Source of the DNA: Silurus meridionalis
Taxonomy: Eukaryota > Chordata > Actinopteri > Siluriformes > Siluridae
Assembly: GCF_014805685.1 (NCBI RefSeq)
Contig: NC_060892.1
Span: 24,308,560-24,372,559, forward strand
Length of the DNA stretch: 64,000 nucleotides
Direction: 5' to 3'
Position 1 is the first letter of the stretch; every line of letters starts with the position of its first letter. Positions 23,571 through 36,004 of the stretch are shown in pieces. Both the position numbers and the translations under genes were made by a program. Under the pieces are notes generated by a model. It saw only the letters and a list, made by a program, of their open reading frames with translations, made no database searches and was not told the origin of the DNA.

Positions 23571-25282
23571 TGTGCACTTTTTAATTTCAGTTTGTTTTAC
23601 TAACACGATACAAAACCTTTGTCTTTATTTCGAACGTCTATTTGGTTGAACATAACCTGGAACTGTGCCTTTCTTTTGAAAAACATGAGCAAGCATTATG
23701 CAATTCTACATCCACACACAATTCTACAGAAGGCTTGTAAGACTGTAGTTATTCTGTGGATCTTGGGGTCTTGCTGGTGTGGGAGTGGTTTAGGAAGAGG
23801 TGGAGGTCTGGCAGAACATACTAGGCTAACAATTCCCAGCTGCCGTGTCTCCAAGCAACAAGATCCCAACATCTGCAAAAATCGTCTACAGAAGGACTTA
23901 AGGGATGATGGATGAAAGTAACCTTGAAAAAATGCTTTTGCTGAACTGCAAAAAAAGAAAAGAAAAGAAAAGAACATTGGAGGAAGAGAAAACCACACAC
24001 AAAAAAAGTTTTTGACCAGAAATAAAGATTAAAAAAAAAAACGGTTATTGTTTGGTTTATTTTTTTAACGTACTGAAGTGGGAGTGAGAAAATATAGGGG
24101 AGCAATAAAAAATCTTAAGAGAGGAAGGATGAACTTTTACATGAGGCCACCACACAATGTGTTCCAAATGTGCTAATCATTTATAACTAGGGAGAGCTGG
24201 AAATGGTCAGGGTTTTGCAAAGAAAAAAAAAACATGTTCAGGTTCGATGTAGTAAACAGCAATTTTGGAAAATGTGAGTCATGTATTAAGCACTGAATGT
24301 TGGCTGGCCACCAGGAAACAGGAGCAAGATGAAGAACTACACATTTGTCTAAATGTATGTGCTGATTATGTGTGTATCCCGTTTTCCTGATTTATTTGGA
24401 TTTATTAGATTTTTCATATTTTGCATCCTGTCAATCGGAGCATTATTTCCCTCAGTCAGCAAATTTGCACTCAGCAAACTCCTGTGTTTCCTCTGGCCAG
24501 TACCCCAAGTGACGCCCACCCAATCATAACACCACAGCTTGTTTGCATCAAAAGGGTGACTCAGTGGAAGTACCCAGTCACCCATTAATACTTGACTTTT
24601 AATAGCAAGACTCTTTTAAACTTCAGATGAGACATTCTTTCCCACTGACTCCAAAGCTCAGTTCTTTTTTAAATAAACCTACTGTTTAGTCCTCAGAGAT
24701 GAAGCTGTCTCAAATTAGAAAACAAAAAGGAAATGGTTATGCAATCGTCAATGCTGGACGCCGTGATATTGAATCACGCCGTATCATGAAGAAATGACAG
24801 TGCACTTCTAAAAGGGTACGAATGCGAATCATTCAGATTGAGCACATTTATGCATCCTAAACAAATACTGTAAATGGAGTATTATTTATTTTTCTTATTT
24901 ATTTATTTATATGTACCATTTGCCAGATCCAGATTAAGTGTGTGTGCTGAAGTAAAACCAAAAAAAAAATCACCAAAGCATAAGGTTGTACTTAAATGTG
25001 CAAGAACAGCTGTTAAAGAAGCTTCCAAGGAGAGTTTTTCAGGTTGCCAAGGTTATAATCCCAAACTGTTCAATATATAATGGATTTTTCTTTTCAAGAG
25101 AAACAAGTGGTGCACAGTGGTGCACACACCAATGGACTGAGTCATGTGATCACTGACCACTTACACCTGAATTACATTTCCTATTGATTGTGTTCACTTG
25201 TATACAGCTTTACTTTTCAGAACGTTCTTTGCTGTGTCTTTCCTGTTGTTTGTTCATGTTCTTGCATAAGTTTAGATTTGTG
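23571..25282. other. Intergenic stretch, nothing recognised
   Basis: It contains an AAAAG-rich run at about 23948-23974 and no identifiable gene. The frames seen here have no domain features. Confidence 0.5.
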
Positions 25283-25630
25283 TTAACATGCTGGAACACC
25301 TGACTTTTCCAGCCATTTGTGGATCTCCCCTAAACCACAAAGTTGGAGGCGTACAATTGTGTGTCTTTTCCCTTCGCTTGAACTAAGAGACCTAGATCTG
25401 TTTCAGCATGACGATGCCCCTGTGCAAAAAGTGAAATCCATACAGATATGGTTTACATGGTTTGGAAGATCTTGAGTGGCTGCTAAAGAGTCCTGACCTC
25501 AACCCTATGGAACACCTTTGGGATGAATGGGAATACTGCACCACATGACTCCTCACTTCACCTCCATCTCTACCTGACTTTACTTACACCCTTGTGTCTA
25601 AATGAGGGCAAACTTCCACAAGCACAGGTC
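25283..25630 (+). mobile_element. Tc1/mariner-like element, copy 5
   Basis: Family landmarks ACACCTGACTTTTCCAGCC, GAGTGGCTGCTAAAGAGTCC and CTTCCACAAGCACA are present. The left terminus is partly lost. Confidence 0.7.
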
Positions 25631-25832
25631 ACTTTTCACTTTCTCTCACTCTCATTGTTATTTACATCTTACTAAATAGCCAAGCAACTACAAACATTAC
25701 AATGCTTTAGCTTCACTAATAAGATCTGTTACCAAATGATTTGTGACCGTGTCCATTGATCTCTCACTCCGTGCACATGTTTCCAGCTAAAATTGATTAC
25801 TTCTAGTTATTTGGAAACAATCCTTTTAGCAG

Positions 25833-26520
25833 TGGCGGGTCGTCAGGGCCAGCAAAGCCTTCTCTGCTGGCCAAAACAGAAATCAGAAGCACTGACCTAC
25901 ATTTACAGCCTAAATTCAATATTTGTTCCATGAAATTGTATAAATTTATTCCCAACAGTTTTTTACTCTTCATTTCATAGCGTTTCTCTCAGCTGCACTG
26001 CTTCCAAAACGTGTATGTGGATGTTAGAGTTTTTGTCCAATCTAATCTGCCCAGAGGCTTCAGAATCAGTAGTGCTGGCCGATGTATTTTAGACTATATT
26101 AGCAACGGGTCTGTTTCTTTAACCAATCAGATTTCAAAGTCACCTCAGCTAGCTGGCCCAGAATAGCGTCAGCATTTTTCCATCCTCTAAATGGTTGGTC
26201 AGAGCAAAACTTTTACAACCAAGTTCGACTAGCTAGCAAAACACGTCTGTAGCGCTCTGCAGACATTAATACATCAGAGTTAGACTTTTTTTATGCCCAT
26301 AATGGCTGACGGAGGAAGAGAAATTGATTTGGTCTCGGACGTACTTAAAAATACATTTTCAAGAAAAGCTAGACATCCTGAGAAGAGGTCGGCTAACCCC
26401 GAAGCTAGCTAGTTTGTCACAGCCTGGGAAAGGGTTTGTTTACCACTTCAAGACCAGTGCCTATGAGCAGTACCACTGACTTACAGCCTCTGAGGAGCGG
26501 TGCAAATTATGTGAGTATGC
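25833..26520 (+). mobile_element. hAT-type DNA transposon 5' fragment
   Basis: It begins CAGTGGCGGGTCGTCAGGG, a hAT-like terminus. From about 26302 a frame reads MADGGREIDLVSDVL, KARHPEKRSANPEAS and FVTAWERVCLPLQ, resembling the start of zinc-finger/hAT transposase-derived proteins. The frame breaks with stops soon after. The remainder of the element is absent. Confidence 0.55.
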
Positions 26521-26889
26521 ATTATGAGTACGCATCTCTGGTGAGTAGGTTGTATCTTATTGAAATTTTTAATGTTTTTGTCATGTTATTAGACAAATAT
26601 TGATTCTGAACTGATGTAGGTGCACAGATGAGGTTGTAGTGTAGAGGTCTGGAGTCTTAACTGGGTTTCTTGCTTTAGGTGAATGGTATTTACCCTCCAT
26701 ATGTGAAATGCCATGCGTTGTTATTTTGTGTATTTGTAGTATTGATTTTTTCTATAATTGCAACATGATAGTGGTGGTATTAAGAGGTGGATTAAGTCGG
26801 GTACGTCCCCAATGAGGCCCAGGTACCAAATACACGGCCCCCCACTGCCTTATAGTTGATGTGCATAAAAATCCCATTTTTATGTGTAC

Positions 26890-27062
26890 AGTGCCTTTAA
26901 CAATGGACCTTGTTGTAAAGCAGCTTTAGATAAAGCAGTTATAAAAGAGTGTATAAGGTTGTTCCTTATAATTAGGTTTGTTCCCTAATGAGTGAGCGTG
27001 TGGCAAGGAAAAAACTACCTGAGAGTTGGCGTGAGAAAGAAACATTGAGAGGAGCCAGATTC
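26890..27062 (+). repeat. Dispersed teleost repeat, eroded copy
   Basis: AAAGCAGCTTTAGATAAAGC is followed by GTGGCAAGGAAAAAACTACC and ACATTGAGAGGAGCCAGATT. A SINE in reverse orientation is joined directly to its end. Confidence 0.55.
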
Positions 27063-27074
27063 AAAAAGGGAACC

Positions 27075-27262
27075 CAAGCTTACATTACATTTGCAGAGTT
27101 TGGCAGAAGCCCTTATTCAGAGCGATTTACAATTTCACAGCTGAGCTTTTGGGAGTTAAGGGCCTTTCTCAAGAGCCCAGAAATGGCAGCTTGGTGGTGC
27201 TGGGATTTAAACTCACGACCTTCAGAATCCGACATCTTAACCCCTGAGCTTCGGTCAAAATG
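27075..27262 (-). mobile_element. tRNA-derived SINE, reverse orientation
   Basis: It reads from the tail (CATTTGCAGAGTTTGGCAGA) through AGGGCCTTTCTCAAGAGCC to the head (GGGATTTAAACTCACGACC, AACCCCTGAGCT). Intact in outline, with point changes. Confidence 0.7.
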
Positions 27263-27809
27263 AAGCGAACCAAAAGAAAGGCCAGTGGTGATGTTAGATG
27301 TTCGAGCTGGCGATCGGGTGATGATAAACTTCTACTCGTTTATCCTCAGTGAAATCAAAAAAGAAGGATGACATCAATGCTTATCATCCCTGTGAATTTT
27401 CATGTAGCATGACAGCCATATTTAAAAAAAAGAAATATAAAATAAAAAGCGAAAAATCTAATAAAATTTGAATTGAGAAGAAAAATCAACAGTAACAATT
27501 AAAACACTGGTCCCATTAATAGAAACATTCCACAACTTTAGTTTTTTTTGTTAGCAGGTAAAAATATTAGCTTAACCTAGCTTAATGTAGCATGGGGCAT
27601 CCCCATTTCCTAGCACCGAATGTCCCTTCATTACAGTTAATCATTGTGAAGGTGTGGCAAATAAATGCAACATGTAGTCCTGAGCCAATGTAGTAGACTG
27701 TTGATATTAATAACAATCCAGAAATGTTACTAGCGGTTTAGCCATGCCTATAAAGTCTTTAATAATCATTTGCTGGACATACAAGCTGTCCTGTGTGGTG
27801 TATATATAC

Positions 27810-28000
27810 AGCAGGTTAACACATGACCACAGTATTTTCAGGACTTTCCAACCATATGTGGTTCCTTCCCATACTGTTCCCACAAACTCAATTGTATAAA
27901 ATGTCTTTGGATGCTATAGTATAAAACTTTCCCTCCACTTCAAGTAGGAGACCCAAACCTGTTTCCTTTTGCACAAAGTCACATTGAGGTTTATTTAGGT
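27810..28000 (+). mobile_element. Tc1/mariner-like element fragment, copy 6
   Basis: Left half only: CCAACCATATGTGGTTCC, then TGTCTTTGGATGCTATAG and GGAGACCCAAACCTG. The right half is missing. Confidence 0.65.
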
Positions 28001-28755
28001 TGTACATACTATAAATGCTAACATGTGATCATAGCATTTTAAAAATAAAACATTGTATTACTGCTCATTACCCAAATAGCTGGTTACAAAGTGAAAATCA
28101 CACAAAAGTGTATTTCAATGTATGTACAACAAATGATTACACAGATTGTTCCAGTCAGCATTTTTCACAACCCAATCTGCTCTCAAAGCACATTTTCAAG
28201 TGTTTTTTTGTGTATTTGTTGTTTTTTGGTTTAAAAAAACCTTCTGGTGTTGGTAACTAACACACATACTGTACATTGGTACTTGGTCCTTGAGAGATTT
28301 TTCCTCCATTGTTCCTACCAGATCTGCTCCAGGTTCTTCAGATGATTGCTTGTTTGCAGTTTTTCAAACAACGCCACAGATTTCCGATGGGATTCAGAGC
28401 TAGACTTGGCTGATCTGGATCTAGCTGGCTTGGCTACAATACAACATTCACTGTTTGACTGGTTTTAAACTGATGCCACATTTCCTTGGTTTTGTAAACT
28501 TTTTTGTAAGTTTTTTGACAGATTTAATGAGTTTTCTAAGGAGACTGAAGTAGGATTATTCTCTTATTACCACCCTTTTTTGTCTATTTTTTTCTATCCA
28601 TTTCCCTTTTTATATTGACAAAGTTTTAAACATCTCTGGGGCAGTGGTGAAAAGTATTTGAGTAATTGTAGCTGTCTTTTTCTTGTGCTGATTTATCTTG
28701 GAGGTGATTGTTTCTACTCTTTCTCTATTGAGCCAAGCACAATATGAAATGTGGA

Positions 28756-28905
28756 TGCACTATATAGATAAACATTTGTGAACACCTGATTTTCAGATTG
28801 GTATGTGCTTTTTGAACATCCCAGTCCACCTTTACTCCCCATTTGCTGTTTTCATAACCTCTACTCTGGTGAGAAGATTTTGATGCTTCTCAAATGCTTT
28901 TTAAC
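28756..28905 (-). mobile_element. Tc1/mariner-like element fragment, copy 7
   Basis: It begins CACTATATAGATAAAC and continues with CCCCATTTGCTGTT and ACCTCTACTCTGGTGAGAAG, the reverse-orientation start of the family. The rest is lost. Confidence 0.6.
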
Positions 28906-30738
28906 CCAGATCAATATATGATATCCGGATCCTTCATAATGCAAAAGGTAGATTAGCATTTGGTATAGAAATGAATATAAAAACTTACTGTAATGTTGAA
29001 CTATGCACATGTTATTTTTAAGTGTTTGGAGTTGATAGTATACATTCTGTTAAACACTGGAAAGCCGTATTCGGGAAATGTATCTTTCGCCAATGCTTAT
29101 ACTTTGTGTGTGTTTAAATAAGGCTGGTCATCGTTCTGGGTGGGATTGTAGTCTGTAGCAGGATAGGGAAAGTGTAGTCATACCTCAGGAATGAGTCATT
29201 CAGGGTTTAGGAACAGAACAGTAACACCCCCCACCCCCCTCTCTCTCTTTTTCCTGCTCTTTCCTTTCCTCTTTCTCTCTCACTCCTTTTAAAGCAAATC
29301 CATCCCTTTTTGAGGAAAACCATAAATACACCGCAAGCTACCAGGCTTGGCGATGCTCCATCGACAGTCAAAGCTTCAATGCTTTTCAATGCTTTTCATA
29401 AACTAGTAAAAAACATGAACAGTAGATGGTATCCCCTTTTCAGCAGAATACTTTCATCCGTTAGCCGATCATGTTTGGCAGCATCTTGATGAATGAGGTT
29501 TGTACACTTGCCCAGTGTGTTGGAACGGCAGGTATGAAGAGTTCTGAGATGATGTTATATCATCCAAAGAGTAACATCAAGAGAAAATCCGAAACCCAAC
29601 CCACTCATCTCAATGTTCTTGAAAACCACAACCACACAGCTGTTCGAAGCAAAGTCTGTCCCTCAAAGCTATGCTTAAAAACCCTCAAAATTGCATGTAA
29701 ACAACAACTCCGTTCTGTACATCCCATGTGTTTCACCACACACAGTCTGTTTGAAGGTGTAAGGAAGGAAAAGTGGGGGTTAAATACACATTTCTATCAC
29801 TGAACACTTTGTAATTAGAATTGTTTGAGAGACTGGATGGGTAGAGAGAACTGAGTCACTGTATAAAAGTCTTTGTGGACAGGGAGGAGGGGGTGTATTG
29901 AAGTGTTTGATTTCTACTTGATGTATTGCTTGTGTATGTTATCTACTGCCTTCTGGTTGCCACAGTTATAAGCCCTGTCCATCCCTGTTCAAATTTTTTG
30001 GCATCCCCACCTGCATTTTGTTTAAAGCCTACTAAAACAACTTGAGCAGAGTGTACTTAATGACCACAATCTGCTCCACAGCTCACAGCTTGTCCGTGTA
30101 GGTCTTCAGGCCATAGCTCATTGCGATGGTGTACCGTATAAGGCAATGTCATTTACGCAGTGTAATAAACATGCTATAGGGGGGAGAGCTACATAAACCA
30201 GGGCGCATGTGTATGTATATATACATATTCTCCGGCTTGGCTTTGCGCAATATATCATGTAACCTCCTCGGTCTCTGTGGATGAGATTGTAATGAGTGCC
30301 AGACTCCTCTGTGCTCTTATGTAAGACATGATTAGAAGAGGTCCAGCTGAGACCTGGAGTTCTTCATTCCCAGAGTTCTTCATTCCCAGAGTATTATAAA
30401 TGTTAATATGGTAGTGTCTAGTATTTTTAATAACTTTTAGGTGACATATGGAGCACAGCAAAAAGGGAATAAATACTTTTCTAGACAAAAGGCATCATAG
30501 AAATGTTAATAAAGTTGTAAAATTAAAAAAAGCATTAAAAAAGCATTTACACATCTTCAGCTGTGGCTTTATATTTGCCAGACACTTTCCTGGAAACACT
30601 GAGTAATGCAAGAGAATTTAGCACAGATGGGATGCCAGATAATTGCATGGCACACACAAATTCTACACTATATTTTATGCTCATTGATATTGATATTTGG
30701 TGGAGAGAAAAAACTAGTTCAAGTTCATTTCTAATTCT
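28906..30738. other. Intergenic stretch with a homopyrimidine tract
   Basis: The only notable feature is a C/T-rich run at about 29227-29290. The 110-codon frame at 29471 resembles no known protein. Confidence 0.5.
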
Positions 30739-30850
30739 ACAATGAGCAGCCTGGGGTGACTGTGGCAAGGAAAAACTCCCTTAGATGTTATGAGGAAGAA
30801 ACCTTGAGAGGAACCAGACTCAAAAAGGGAACCCATCCTCATTTGGGTGA
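30739..30850 (+). repeat. Dispersed teleost repeat, tail portion
   Basis: GTGGCAAGGAAAAACTCCCT, AGAAACCTTGAGAGGAACC and GGGAACCCATCCTCATTTGG. The same blocks occur, more eroded, at 26890-27062, 42185-42310 and 56462-56570. Confidence 0.65.
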
Positions 30851-31628
30851 TATCAAGAGTGTAAAGTCTTAAAACAATACAAAACACAGGAGTGTGAGAA
30901 CTACCATGAGCACAGGAGTGTGTTCGAATGTGAGTAACGTCCAGGACCTACTCATAAAATAGCTCAACATTTAAGATCAATCATAGATCCAAAACCAGCT
31001 TCTTCATGCCAAAGCCTATAATAATTAGAAGCGGTCCAATTCCAAACTCTACATGAGGTGGAATCCAAATAGCGTTGATGGTTTGAGGGTCGACAATCTT
31101 CACACAACTGGAGCTGGCGCAACCTCAGGATGCCTCAGGATGGGTAAAGAAAGAGAAGCAGTGGAGAGGAATTAGCGTAGCTGCTGTTCATGATATTAAC
31201 AACACAAGTTGATAATGTGCATGCGATCAGATGTTCTGGAGCACATGGTTATGATGTGATGTGTGTTATGTGTAGAACTCGCTAAAAAGATACATCTTCA
31301 ATCTGCACTTAAACTGGAAGAGTGTGTCTGAGCTCCGAACACTGTCAGGAAGACTATTCCAAAGTTTAAGAGCTAAATGTGAAAAACTCAACCGCCTTTA
31401 GTGGACTTTGCTATTCTAGGAACTACTAGCAGTCCAGAATTTTGAGATCTCAAAGAACGTGATGGATTGTAGCATGTTAGAAGATTGGATAGATACATGG
31501 GAGCCGAACCATTTAGGGTTTTGTAAGTAAATAGAAATAGTTTGTAGTTGATGAAAAGCAGTGGTCTTAGAACAGAACCTTGTGGCACCCCATATTTTAT
31601 TTGCATTAGCCTGGATAGTTTTCCATTT

Positions 31629-31815
31629 TTTTTCTTTCTTTCAGGCTTCTCCCATTAGGGGTCGCCACAGCGGATCGTGATCATGATCCGCATGTTCGAT
31701 TTGGCACACGTTTTTCCGCTGGATGCCCTTCCTAACGCAACCCTCCCCATTTATCCGGGCTTGGGACCGGCAATGAGTGCACTGGCTTGTGCAACCCTAA
31801 TGGCTGGGGTTGGTT
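31629..31815. mobile_element. Short retroelement 3' end flanked by an 18-bp target-site duplication
   Basis: The insert includes TAGGGGTCGCCACAGCGGAT and GGATGCCCTTCCTAACGCAA, a common teleost retroelement 3' end of RTE type. It is bracketed by CTGGATAGTTTTCCATTT (31611-31628) and CTGGATAGTTCTCCATTT (31816-31833), 17 of 18 identical. This is the mark of a target-primed insertion. Confidence 0.75.
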
Positions 31816-32097
31816 CTGGATAGTTCTCCATTTAAATCTACAAAATGGTAACGATCAGACATGGATTTAAACCATCTTAATGCCTGTCCCTGAATGCTGA
31901 TGTAATTCTGTAAAAGATCTAGGAGAAGATCATGATCTATAGTGTCGAATGCAGCACTAAGATCTAGCAAAAACTAACAGAGAGATGTAGCCTTGGTCTG
32001 AAGCTAAAAACAGGTCATTTGTGATTTTAACTAGAGCAGTTTCTGTGCTATAATGGAGCCTGAAACCTGACTGAAACTTTTCAAAGCTATTGTTTTC

Positions 32098-32345
32098 TTG
32101 TAAGAAGGAACTGTAAGTGTCCTCGCCACACAAAGTGCAAACAGTGCAAAGACAACACAAGACAGTGTAAGACAAATACACAAAACACAAAACACAAAAT
32201 AGCGCCGCCAGTAATCCTGTTGTATATTGCACACTGTGGTGTGTAAAAGACGTAAAGTGAACATTGTCAGTAACAAAAAATGTAAACAAAAAGTGGTGCT
32301 TAAGACATGGATGTGTGAAGTGAGTACGAGTGTTTGTTGAGTTCA
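32098..32345 (-). mobile_element. LINE 3' tail inserted inside an older LINE
   Basis: This segment is the reverse complement of the 3' untranslated part of the LINE at 13400-13560: both hold the stretch around GGCGCCGC/GCGCCGCC, the TTTGTGTTTTGTGTAT motif and the GTGTAAGACA-type motif. It separates two blocks of the older minus-strand reverse transcriptase, so it is the younger insertion. Confidence 0.7.
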
Positions 32346-33059
32346 GGTTGTACAGATCATTCACACAGTTGTGTGTAACATTTCCTTCAGTAGTTTAGTT
32401 GGAATGGGTTCTAACAGACATGTTGTTGATCTGGCTTTAGTAATAACATCATGCAGCTCTTCCTGTCCTATACATGTAAAGCATTGTAATTGTAATTGTG
32501 GACATTTAGGTGAGACTGGATCAAGAGATAATCTTAGAGGTTGGACCTCCACAATTGTTTCTAATACTTTCAATCTTTTCAGTGAAGAAATTCATAAAGT
32601 CCTCACCACTAAACTGTGATGGGAAATTTCTTTCAGATATCTGATTTGTAGTTAATTTGACCACTGAACTAGACCCTGGGATTGTTTTGGTTGCTTTCTA
32701 TGAGACACCTCAACAGTTTTTAAAGGAAAAAACAACCCTGTAACATGCCGTCTGCATTTGTATTTAGATAACAGAGTATTTTAGCAATTTTATTTACCAA
32801 AATGGCACCACTGTGGTTTTGTTTTACATGCAACAGCAATTGAAACAGATAACGATTTCTCTGTAGTATGACACAATCCCAGCTGCTTCAGAAACTTGTA
32901 TGTTTGGCAAATTCTTAACGATGTCTCTCGGGAAATGCTCTTAAAATGAAGTGTTTCCGTGAGTCACTCTAATTGAAACAGGGCACGGTTGTGATGTTCT
33001 GTGAAAATAGGAACCCGGAGAAGTTCTGAAATCAGCAGCACTGCAACTCATTTGTTGTT

Positions 33060-33350
33060 TTCATCTATTAAGCAGTACTGCGTAGAAGTTCTGCAATGGT
33101 TGTCCATGGATTGGAGGTCAACACCTTAAATACTTGAATCCTCAAACCATTCCTGAGCAGTGTGTTCAGTGTGAATAAAAGTATTAACTTGCTTAAAGAG
33201 GACACTGCCATTCGGGGGTTGAGGTAGGTGGTACGTGTCGATGTAACATCCAAATGAATGCCAGTACCCACAGTTTTCCTGCAAGAACATTCCCCAAAGC
33301 ATCACACTGCCTCTGCAGAGCCTCTTTCTTCCCATAGTGCATCCTGGTGT
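33060..33350 (-). mobile_element. Tc1-type transposase fragment
   Basis: Two overlapping minus-strand frames read GSVMLWGMFLQENCG and HLDVTSTRTTYLNPR, then EWFED, matching the central DDE region of fish Tc1-like transposases (SVMLWG...). There is no start codon or terminal repeat, and the frame is broken. It is a relic. Confidence 0.7.
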
Positions 33351-34284
33351 CCGCTTAACCCCAAATAATCAATCCATCACCAAGAAAATGTCAGCAGAGT
33401 CCATCCTGCGGTTAGCATTGTTTAGCTAGCAGTGTTGCTAGCTGCTTTTCTTAGATATACAGTAAATGGATATTAAAGACAATTCCAAATTATTCCATAA
33501 ACTGCATGAATCCCAGTGTGAGTTTGGTTTTTGCAGAAAAACGCAAACCCTGATTATATTATTATATTATTAAATCGTAAAAAGAGAAATTGACTTATTT
33601 TTTAACCGAATTGTTGTTGTTTTAGGATTGTACCATAAACAGAGGTGTTTACAGTAGAATTCTCAGAAGCGCACTGCATATGGGGGATGTCTAAGTTTTG
33701 GCACAGGTGTGAATGTTAAAAAAAAATCTTGAATTGACGTTTAAATGCGAGTAAAAACTGTACTGCTGTTGTGATTGTAATTTGTACGATAAATGAAACA
33801 CAAGTTCAAGAGGTGCCTTCTATCGTTAAAATCCCATTCGATGCACGTTACAGATACTTCCTATGCTGTATCAAGTCAACATGTTTCACTCTCACCAGAT
33901 TTTACAGACTGTATGTTGCATTTGTGGTGAAACAAAGATTACATTTTATACCAGAGGAACAATCAAAACCAGGAGTGATTCTCCTCTTCAGTAGGAAGTT
34001 CAGTCTCACTAAAGTACAGGTTTGCACTATAAGTGATTTGTATGGGTTTTTGTTGGAAAGGTGCACCATGGGAACGTATTACAAGCTTTTGCGGTGACTT
34101 GATCTGACACAGGATCCGTAATCCCCGCTAAGAAGGAAATCACGCCGGTGGTCAATAAGTCTAAAGGAAGGCTAGGAATGCGTTTGTGGTTCAGGATCAG
34201 CGTGAGTGCAGGGCCAGTGTGGTTTCTTGCTGGAACTATTGGTCCTGCTTTCCTGGATCTACAGACAGGTGTAGAACAACTAGT

Positions 34285-34480
34285 ATTGGAAATGGTAGCT
34301 CTGTGGTTAAGACTGTGTTCTTCTGATCAGATGGTTGCGAGCTTAAATCCCAGCACCCTCAAGTTTGACCCTTCAGCAAAGCCTGTAACCTTTTAACAAC
34401 TTAAGTTGTGTAAATAACATAATTGCAATGTGCTTTGGATAAATGCTATGAATCTAAGCAACGGTTATGTATGCAGCGTT
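34285..34480 (+). mobile_element. tRNA-derived SINE
   Basis: GGTAGCTCTGTGGTTAAGAC resembles a pol III A box and GGTTGCGAGCTTAAATCCC a B box, followed by CAGCACCCTCAAG and the TTTGGATAAATGCTATGAAT tail. It is a degenerate SINE, not a functional tRNA gene. Confidence 0.65.
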
Positions 34481-35454
34481 GCCTTTTCTCATTATGTCAT
34501 AATTTAGGGTTTAGTGAGGTAAATACATGGTGTCAAAACACGTTTTTTTGCATTTTTCCTAAAGTCTTCTGTAGATAGGAAACCCGAAAAAATGCCTGTG
34601 AGTTTATTTCACACTCACTGTAAGAGTTAACGTTGTACGGAGGAGTCCGTACGGTGTTAACGGATCTTCTCTTAACACACCATTGGCAACACAAAGCTGT
34701 CCAATAGTTCTTTTATCCATATTTCCTATTTCCAAAACCACATAAAAACAAATGCAGCTGGTTATTTTTGGCTCCGTTTAGCCCACAGGCTGTTATCCGA
34801 ATTCCATATCTTAAGCTTTTTGTAAATGTACCCATGTTTTTCAAAAAGGTAATCGTGCACACGCATCACAAACAAGAGCAACAAACAGATTTGCATGACG
34901 ATTCATCATTGTAGCGGTGATAAACTGATCAAACTAGGAGCACATCTGTTCACGATTAGAAGGAGACGGCTAAAAAAGCGGCCGGATGCATCGCCTTTGT
35001 GTTACGTATTAAAGTAAGCATCGTGGTAAGATCAGGTTATCTACCATAGCCTGATTCGAAAAGATTTGCAAAATAACTTGTTTTAATGTCACGTCTCACA
35101 TTTGCACACTTCTAAGGGCTTGTGGAGAAAGAAAAGGGCACTGCAGTACATCCCTTGAAGGCACAACAGAACTTCCCACAATAAAATTTAATCAAGCTTG
35201 ACATATACACCAGTCACAGAGAACATTCTGCTCAGGATGTTCCCAACACTACTAACTCTTGTCTCCAGCTGTCACCAGATCATTAGTATGCAAACTAAAT
35301 AATTACAATACGTTGAAATGTTCTCTTCATCGCACAAAAACGACCTGAAATGATGAGGCAATACAGGTTAATGCTCCATTACAGAAATAGAGAATGAAGT
35401 GTATCTGTAGAAGATCCCACACCTTAAATCTCTTTTTTTTCTTAATCATTTCAG

Positions 35455-35559
35455 CCCGTCGTTAATGGATCCTTGGACTTTCCGACTGGAAGACCTTTGT
35501 CAGGATTATCAGCACCTCTAACACCACCACACACCAAACACCAGCGCTCTCTCTTCCAG
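35455..35559 (+). other. Candidate untranslated first exon of col6a2
   Basis: A pyrimidine tract ending in ttcag precedes this block, and CCAG followed by gtctgt ends it. The segment has no useful open frame and lies 5 kb upstream of the exon that carries the start codon. That exon has its own acceptor (ag at 40700-40701), so an upstream non-coding exon must exist somewhere. This is the best-looking block I found by eye, and it is only a guess. A true first exon would not need an acceptor. Confidence 0.22.
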
Positions 35560-36004
35560 GTCTGTATGCTCAGTCCAATAAAAACTCCCTTCACTTGACA
35601 AGACTTGACTGATATCCAACTCTTTCATCTCCTTAACGCCTGCTCTACAGCTTTTTTTCCCTTCAAAAAACAAAAGATGTTAGTCTTGGCCTCACTATAA
35701 TGCTAAATTGTTTGCTAAAACCTTAGTTCTCTTCCTTCCTTCAAAACATCTATTTAAACAAAATGATTACCAGGTGCAAGGTGCTCAGATGCTGGTCTAG
35801 AGCCTTCGAAACCCCCCGTTTCGAACGTGATGGTGTAACAGGAAACGATCCAAAAACCGTGCCTACGCTCCCCTGTCCCTTTTACGATGGTTCGGTTTAA
35901 ACAGTATCATGTGTCAAGCACATGGTTGAGCCGCATGCCTTTGATGGTTTACCTTCAGCCCTGACACCCGTAGTCTGACTTGTGTTTTGTATTTTCTGTC
36001 TCTA

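Larger units (their letters stand above)
31385..32680 (-). mobile_element. Degenerate LINE reverse-transcriptase relic, minus strand, interrupted by two insertions
   Basis: On the minus strand, pieces of one reverse transcriptase are recognisable: FMNFFTEKIESIR and KARSTTCLLEPIPTKLLKEM (32361-32620), FEKFQSGFRLHYSTETALVK (about 32000-32095), GVPQGSVLRPLLF (about 31550-31590), and KTLNGSAPMYL plus LRSQNSGLLVVPRIAKST (31391-31530). GVPQGSVL is the conserved RT motif. A second LINE's 3' tail (32098-32345) and an RTE-like 3' end (31629-31815) split it. Stops and deletions make it inactive. Confidence 0.8.

Noticed and set aside
31957..32364. 135-codon minus-strand frame as a gene
   Set aside because: It is a chimera of two retroelement fragments (LINE reverse transcriptase and another LINE's 3' tail), not a cellular gene.
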